The position numbers and the translations under genes are program-made. The notes under the pieces were generated by a model that saw only the letters and a list, made by a program, of their open reading frames with translations, did not search any database and was not told where the DNA came from. A stretch of DNA of 64,000 bases from Deinococcus radiotolerans (GTDB lineage: Bacteria > Deinococcota > Deinococci > Deinococcales > Deinococcaceae), in contig NZ_BMPE01000009.1 of assembly GCF_014647435.1 (NCBI RefSeq), positions 62,001 to 126,000 on the forward strand, written 5' to 3'. Position 1 is the stretch's first letter; each line of letters starts with the position of its first letter. Below are positions 59,423-64,000 of this stretch, piece by piece.

Positions 59423-59538
59423 CACGACACCTGACCCCAGGAGCTCCCATGCTCGACGCTACGCCCCATTGGATCGCTTCCTCTGACTTCCTCTGGCCTG
59501 CGCTGGGTTCACCGCAATTGCAGGCGGGTCCGGGATGA
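59419..59538 (+). CDS. 39-codon ORF coupled to both neighbours
   Basis: The ATG at 59419 overlaps the RHH-like gene stop (ATGA), and its TGA (59536-59538) overlaps the antiporter ATG at 59535 (ATGA). The product starts MTRHLTPGAPMLDATPHWIA and ends LQAGPG, without a membrane segment. An internal ATG at 59449 has AGGAG correctly spaced. The tight coupling at both ends suggests it is translated and helps pass ribosomes to the antiporter. A functional peptide is not demonstrated. Confidence 0.5.
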   Translation: MTRHLTPGAPMLDATPHWIASSDFLWPALGSPQLQAGPG

Positions 59539-61016
59539 ATCACGTCAACCCCATTGATCTGCCCATCCTGATCATTTCGGCCCTGCTGCTCGTGGGCCTG
59601 TTCGCCAGTAAACTTGGCGGCCGCCTCGGGGTGCCCGGCTTGGTGCTGTTCCTCATCATCGGGATGCTGGCGGGCAGTGAGGGCCCGGGCGGCATCGACT
59701 TCGAGAACTACGGTCTCACGCAGGCGGTGGGCATCATCACCCTCGCGTTCATCCTCTACTCCGGTGGGCTGGAGACGAACTGGTCGCATACGCGCCCAGC
59801 TCTGCGCGGCGGTCTGGTCCTGGCCACCGTGGGCGTGCTGCTCACCACCTCGCTGGTCGCCGCGGTGGCGCACGCGCTGCTCGGCCTGCCCTGGCTGACG
59901 AGTTTCCTGCTGGGGGCGGTGGTTTCCAGTACGGACGCCAGCGCCGTGTTCTCCGTGCTCAAGGAACGGGCCCTGGGTCTGAAGGGCCAGATCAAGCCGC
60001 TGCTGGAGTTCGAGTCCGGCGTGAACGACCCGATGGCGATCTTCCTCGTCATTGGCCTCACGTCCCTGATCGGGCATCCCGGCACGCCATGGCCCGAGAT
60101 GCTGCTCCTGTTCGTCAAGCAGATGCTGCTGGGCGCCGCCTTCGGCGCGGGCCTGGGCTGGCTGGCCGTGCGGACCTTCAACCGGATTGACCTGCCCTCC
60201 GAAGGGCTGTACACCGTCCTGTCCGTCGCGCTGGTCGGGTTGGTCTACGCCCTGACGGCGCTGGTGGGCGGCAGCGGCTTCCTGGCGGTGTACATCGCGG
60301 GCGTGGTCCTGGGGAACAGCACCTTCGTGCACAAGCGCAGCCTGCGCCACTGGCACGAGGGCCTCACGTACCTGCTGGAAATCGGGATGTTCCTGCTCCT
60401 GGGCCTGCTGGTCTTTCCGTCCAAAGTGGTGGAGATCGCCGTTCCTGGTCTCCTGATCTCACTGTTCCTGATGTTCGTCGCGCGTCCCGTTGCCGTCTTC
60501 GTAAGCCTGGCCCTGACCCGGATGCCCGTCCGGCATCAGGGCATGGTGGCCTGGGTGGGGCTGCGCGGCGCCGTTCCGATCATCCTGGCGACCTTTCCGC
60601 TGCTGGAGCACCTGCCGGGCTCGCAGACGATCTTCAACGTGGCGTTCTTCATCATGCTGACCAGCCTGCTGATTCAGGGCACCACCCTGCCGGCCGTCGC
60701 GCGCTGGCTGGGCGTGGAGGAACAGGCATCCGGGCCGAACACGCAGCGTCTGCTGTTCACGCCGACCGGGGCGGGCAAGAACGACCTGGTGGAGGTGGTG
60801 GTGCCGCCACAGTCGCAGGTGGTGGGGCAGCGCATCGTGGACCTGCGCTTTCCGGCCGAGGCGCTGATCCTCCTGATCCACCGGGCGGGCGAGTACATCG
60901 TGCCGAACGGCTCAACGATCATCCAGGCGGGTGATGAACTGCAGGTTCTGGGCAGCCGCGAGTTCGCCGATGAGGTCCGGGCCCGCATCGAACCGAAGGG
61001 CCCACAACCGGCCTGA
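59535..61016 (+). CDS. K+/H+ antiporter, CPA1 type (CvrA/NhaP2-like) with TrkA-C domain
   Basis: A 493-residue inner-membrane antiporter. Twelve to thirteen hydrophobic helices span about residues 5-390, with the acidic ion site in FLLGAVVSSTDASAVFSVL and LEFESGVNDPMAIFLV (the ND motif of CPA1). The C-terminal 90 residues (LVEVVVPPQSQVVGQRIVDL to DELQVLGSREFADEV) form a TrkA-C regulatory domain. Family members expel K+ or Na+ in exchange for protons under osmotic or alkaline stress. The start overlaps the 39-codon ORF by 4 bases. Confidence 0.92.
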   Translation: MNHVNPIDLPILIISALLLVGLFASKLGGRLGVPGLVLFLIIGMLAGSEGPGGIDFENYGLTQAVGIITLAFILYSGGLETNWSHTRPALRGGLVLATVGVLLTTSLVAAVAHALLGLPWLTSFLLGAVVSSTDASAVFSVLKERALGLKGQIKPLLEFESGVNDPMAIFLVIGLTSLIGHPGTPWPEMLLLFVKQMLLGAAFGAGLGWLAVRTFNRIDLPSEGLYTVLSVALVGLVYALTALVGGSGFLAVYIAGVVLGNSTFVHKRSLRHWHEGLTYLLEIGMFLLLGLLVFPSKVVEIAVPGLLISLFLMFVARPVAVFVSLALTRMPVRHQGMVAWVGLRGAVPIILATFPLLEHLPGSQTIFNVAFFIMLTSLLIQGTTLPAVARWLGVEEQASGPNTQRLLFTPTGAGKNDLVEVVVPPQSQVVGQRIVDLRFPAEALILLIHRAGEYIVPNGSTIIQAGDELQVLGSREFADEVRARIEPKGPQPA

Positions 61017-61580
61017 CCGGCGTTCCGGACCTGAAGGCTCCCGCACCTGCACCAGGGCGGGAGCTTTCTCGTCTACGGGAAGCTCTGGGCAGCCCATCCA
61101 CTCCAGAACGAAGATCTTCCGGTGCCGTCCGGTTGGGCCCGGACGAGGTGTACCGCGCAGCGTGAACTGCACTGCTCGTGGACCGGGAAGACAGTCGGGA
61201 TCCGGTCAGCCTGACCTTGCTGATCCACCCCGTTCATCTGTCGGCCCTTTTCTAGGTCCTGGCGAGTTGCCCTTCCCGTCATTACTGAGGGTTTTCACCT
61301 TTGAAAACCACTGGGGCTGTCCCCGCACATGGAGGTCTCTTGACCTCACTCAATGGCTGCCGTCAGATCGTGGTCCGTACGTATGAGCTCTGTGTCATCG
61401 CGCACGAACCCGACGGCGGGAGAGTGGGGCGCGGACTGTTGCACCATCGAATTCCTTCCCTGCGGACTCGCCGTAGCCCTTCTGGGGGCTCCCCTACTCT
61501 GGACATGACGTCCTGCCCTCAGGAACGCGAGGTTTCCGTCTCCTGTCCCCCCGCCTTTCTCTGGCCCGCCCGGTGACCGT
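61017..61580. other. Intergenic region with terminator
   Basis: These 564 bases after the antiporter hold a good terminator near the left end (61037-61067) and no recognised gene. Confidence 0.45.
61037..61067 (+). terminator. Intrinsic terminator of the antiporter unit
   Basis: GCTCCCGC (61037-61044) and GCGGGAGC (61057-61064) form a perfect 8-bp stem with a 12-base loop, followed by TTTCTC. It lies 20 bases past the antiporter stop. Confidence 0.75.
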
Positions 61581-62762
61581 ATGACCCACGATCCATCCTC
61601 TCCCGCTTCCACCGCCCCACTCGAATCGCTCGAGGCTCAGGTGCGGGCGTTGCAGGCGGAAGTCGCCCAGGCCAGGGCCCTCTTCCAGGACGCGCCGCAC
61701 GCCACGTACCTCCTCGACGATCAGGCCCGACTTGAGGACCTCAATGCCCAGGGCGCTGCCCTGATCGGCGTCACTCCGGGCGCGCTGCGCGGCCGCCTGC
61801 TCAGCAGCGTCCTGAGCGCCGACACGCGCTTCGCTCTGGGGGCCCTCCTGCACCGTATGTTCAGCGGGCAGGACGCCCGCCCGACTGAGGTGCGCCTCGT
61901 CACGGCCAGCGGGACAGAACGGGACCTGCTACTGTCCGCCAGCCTGCACGTCCGCTCGGCCGGCACGCGGCTGTGCCAGCTCACCGCCACGGACGTCACC
62001 GCCTTCAAATCGGCGCACCAGACGCTCCTGAGCACCACCCAGCAGCTGGAGCAGGACCTGGAACGTCAGCTCGGCCGCTTCGCCGCGCTCGGGGACGAGT
62101 ACAAGGAGGTCATGCTGGCCGCCGAACGTGAACTCGGCACCACCCTGACCCGCGAGCAGAACGTCCTGAGCCTGATGCACCGGCAGAGCACGCCCGACGG
62201 CTGGCCCCGCTCCCTGGGACATGTCACCCAGGCCGTGCAGGACACGCAGGGCCTGCTGACGTCCCTGAAGGGCTACATGCAGGCCCGGCTGATCCGGGCG
62301 CGCCTGTGGCCCGTGGACCTGAATAAGGTGCTCCGGGAGGTCCTGAGGGAACTGGAGCCGCTTCAGGCCGAGCGGACCGTGCACCTGACCTGCCCGCCCC
62401 TGCCCGTGCTGCACAGTGACCATCAGGTGCTGCACATCCTGCTGCGCGAGTACCTGGCCAACGCCCTGAAATTCACCCGAACGTGGCCCGAAGCGCGGCT
62501 GCACCTGCTGGTCCGCGAGGCCGAGCAAGAGTACTGGATTGGCGTTCAGGACAACGGCGTGGGTTTCAACATGCGGCAGAAGGACAATGCGTTCGAGCTG
62601 TTCGGTCGCCTGCACTCAGCTGAACGCTACGAGGGCCCTGGGCTGGGCCTGACCGTGGTGCGGCGCCTGTGCGAGCGGTTCGGTGGTCGCGCCTGGGGCG
62701 AAGGCAGGGAGGACCAGGGCGCCACCTTCTGGTTCGCGTGGCCTAAGGCGCCCACTCCCTGA
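61581..62762 (+). CDS. PAS histidine-kinase-like protein without phosphoacceptor His
   Basis: A 393-residue soluble protein. A PAS domain lies at about 30-145 (DAPHATYLLDDQARLEDLNA), a coiled linker at about 148-175 and a HisKA-like helix pair at about 176-240. A complete HATPase follows: N294 in YLANALKF, DNGVGF at 324-329 and GPGLGLT at 352-358. Where HisKA has SHELRTPL this protein reads ERELGTTL, so R183 stands where the phosphorylated His should be. It could bind ATP but not autophosphorylate in the usual way. It may use another His, signal by heterodimerising, or be a pseudokinase. It converges with a similar gene 27 bases away. Confidence 0.85.
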   Translation: MTHDPSSPASTAPLESLEAQVRALQAEVAQARALFQDAPHATYLLDDQARLEDLNAQGAALIGVTPGALRGRLLSSVLSADTRFALGALLHRMFSGQDARPTEVRLVTASGTERDLLLSASLHVRSAGTRLCQLTATDVTAFKSAHQTLLSTTQQLEQDLERQLGRFAALGDEYKEVMLAAERELGTTLTREQNVLSLMHRQSTPDGWPRSLGHVTQAVQDTQGLLTSLKGYMQARLIRARLWPVDLNKVLREVLRELEPLQAERTVHLTCPPLPVLHSDHQVLHILLREYLANALKFTRTWPEARLHLLVREAEQEYWIGVQDNGVGFNMRQKDNAFELFGRLHSAERYEGPGLGLTVVRRLCERFGGRAWGEGREDQGATFWFAWPKAPTP

Positions 62763-62789
62763 CGCTCACGGGCGTGTCCGTTCCGCCGG

Positions 62790-64000
62790 TCAGGTGCCCC
62801 CCGACCCTGGTGGATCGTCCAGGAAGGCCTCCAGTTCAGTGACCGCCTCATCCCGCGGGAAGGCGAGGACCACCTTGCCGCCCGTGAGTTCCGGTTCCGC
62901 CCAGGCCCAGCCGCCGTGCCGGGCCAGGATGCGCCGCACCTGCATCAGCCCGCTGCCCGCCAGCAGCGGCACCTGCTGTTCCGTGCGCACCGTCAGGTCA
63001 AACAGCGTCGCGGCCTCCTCGCCGCTCAGGCCGGTGCCGTCATCGACGACTGTCACCCACACCTCACCCTGCACCGCCTGACTGGTCACCGTCACGTACC
63101 GGGCCCCCCGGGTCTCACTGAGCACGAACGACAGCAGCACCTCCAGCGCCTGCTTCAGCAGGGCCCGGTCCGCCCGCACGATGGGCAGCGGCTGAACGAA
63201 CCACGTGGCCGGGCGCTGCTCAGCCGCCGTAACTTTGAGCGCCTCGAACAGTTCACCCAGCGGCACGAGTTCCTGATTCACCGCCTGGCTTTCCAGCTGC
63301 GCGAGGGCCTGCAGGTCGTGCGCCACCCCCTGCAACTGGGCCAGTCCGTTCTCCAGCGCGTCCGACACGGCCGGTGTCAGGTCCGCCAGCACTTCCTCGG
63401 CGCGTTCCGGCTCCAGGAAGCGGCTGAAATACGCCGCGGGGACTCTCAGGTCCCGGGCCGTCCGGGTGATGAGCGTGCCCAGTTCGGCATTGAGGTCCGC
63501 CAGACGCTCCCGCTGCCGCTCCACCTGCTGCAGTTGCGCGGCGCGGTCCAGGGCCAGATCCAGGTGCCGCACGATGGTCTCCAGGACCGCCCGGTCGGCC
63601 GCGGACCAGACCCGCCGGCCGAACAGCGCCACGGCGAAGACCCCCACGGGCCGGTCAGCCACCGTCAGGGGCAGCGTCGCCACGGCGTTCGTCCCGTGCT
63701 CCAGGGGCCCGAGCCCATCCGTGTCGGGCGCGTAGTAATCCTGAAACAGCGGCCGGCCGGTCTGCCAGGGCTGGTCGAGGCTCGGGACCTGCCCCAGCTC
63801 CAGTCCGGCGTCCACGGCGGCCTGAAGGGCCGGGCTGCGCATGTCGCCCGCCTGCACCCGCAGCCGCCACTGCGTCCCCTCCGGCTCGTAGTACGTGGCA
63901 AAGCCGCCTGGCAGCAGCGACAGCGCGACGTCCTGCACCCGCCGGATCAGGGCGTACGGATCCAGGTGCAACGCCAGATTCCGGGACAGCTCCGCGAACG
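62790..64000 (-). CDS. GAF histidine-kinase-like protein, degenerate, 5' end outside window
   Basis: About 403 residues are visible; the frame stays open through the right edge, so the N-terminus is missing. A GAF domain covers about the first 145 visible residues (LPLTVADRPVGVFAVALFG, AADRAVLETIVRHLDLALD). The HisKA-like region reads TARDLRVPAAYF, with Arg in place of His. The N box is also altered (EVLLSFVLS in place of LNLLSNA). VTVVDDGTGL and GSGLMQVRRI keep the rest of the HATPase fold. Catalysis is doubtful. It converges on the other degenerate kinase. Confidence 0.8.
   Translation of the reverse strand, partial: FAELSRNLALHLDPYALIRRVQDVALSLLPGGFATYYEPEGTQWRLRVQAGDMRSPALQAAVDAGLELGQVPSLDQPWQTGRPLFQDYYAPDTDGLGPLEHGTNAVATLPLTVADRPVGVFAVALFGRRVWSAADRAVLETIVRHLDLALDRAAQLQQVERQRERLADLNAELGTLITRTARDLRVPAAYFSRFLEPERAEEVLADLTPAVSDALENGLAQLQGVAHDLQALAQLESQAVNQELVPLGELFEALKVTAAEQRPATWFVQPLPIVRADRALLKQALEVLLSFVLSETRGARYVTVTSQAVQGEVWVTVVDDGTGLSGEEAATLFDLTVRTEQQVPLLAGSGLMQVRRILARHGGWAWAEPELTGGKVVLAFPRDEAVTELEAFLDDPPGSGGT

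Overview
The window is high-GC, densely packed bacterial DNA whose gene content and style fit a member of the genus Deinococcus. Pointers are VIT-family and DUF4157 (eCIS-core) proteins, PRC/DUF2382 stress proteins, histidine-kinase-like proteins with degenerate phosphoacceptor regions, short or absent 5' leaders and GTG starts. The genus is inferred from family content, not from a marker gene. No rRNA, tRNA, CRISPR array, phage or intact insertion sequence was seen. Whether this is a main chromosome or a megaplasmid cannot be told, but the cargo is accessory: catabolic operons, signalling proteins and stress proteins.

Layout. 1-2.4 kb: a decayed SDR gene divergent from a LysR regulator, then a gene-poor stretch. 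2.4-7.7 kb: a frameshifted delta-60-repeat lipoprotein, a secreted repeat protein, a VIT-type metal transporter and a PAP2 phosphatase. 8.2-11.7 kb: a GH13 alpha-glucosidase and a DUF4157 protein with an unassigned C-terminal domain. 11.7-15.5 kb: a FixL/FixJ-type two-component system followed by secreted GlcG-like and ankyrin proteins. 15.5-18.6 kb: an MFS efflux pump divergent from an ArsR-like regulator around a clear inverted-repeat operator, then L-asparaginase. 18.8-27.3 kb: a 4-hydroxyproline catabolic operon in which the first seven genes all overlap, with a divergent PAS-AraC regulator. 27.6-29.0 kb: a diguanylate cyclase.

29.3-39.5 kb: an L-arabinose regulon. It consists of a LacI-type repressor and a seven-gene operon (binding protein, ABC ATPase, two permeases, AraB, AraD, AraA). 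The same 14-bp operator lies in front of the repressor and of the operon. 39.5-43.4 kb: a gene-poor, decaying stretch with a small Cys/His-rich ORF, an HD-GYP phosphodiesterase and three single-domain response regulators. 43.6-45.9 kb: a family B DNA polymerase. 46.2-48.8 kb: a quinone/electrophile-defence set of the MhqR type (MarR regulator, DoxX, VOC dioxygenase, hydrolase) with a palindromic operator. 49.2-52.1 kb: the coupled CotH-VTC-DUF4956 triad. 52.5-53.3 kb: an SDR gene killed by one amber codon.

53.7-64 kb: a large SARP/NB-ARC/TPR regulator, two DUF2382 proteins, a small RHH-like protein, a 39-codon coupled ORF and a K+/H+ antiporter. The window ends with two convergent histidine-kinase-like genes, both with Arg where the phosphoacceptor His should be; the last runs off the right edge. 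The main themes are scavenging of plant- and protein-derived carbon (arabinose, hydroxyproline, asparagine, alpha-glucosides) and stress sensing.
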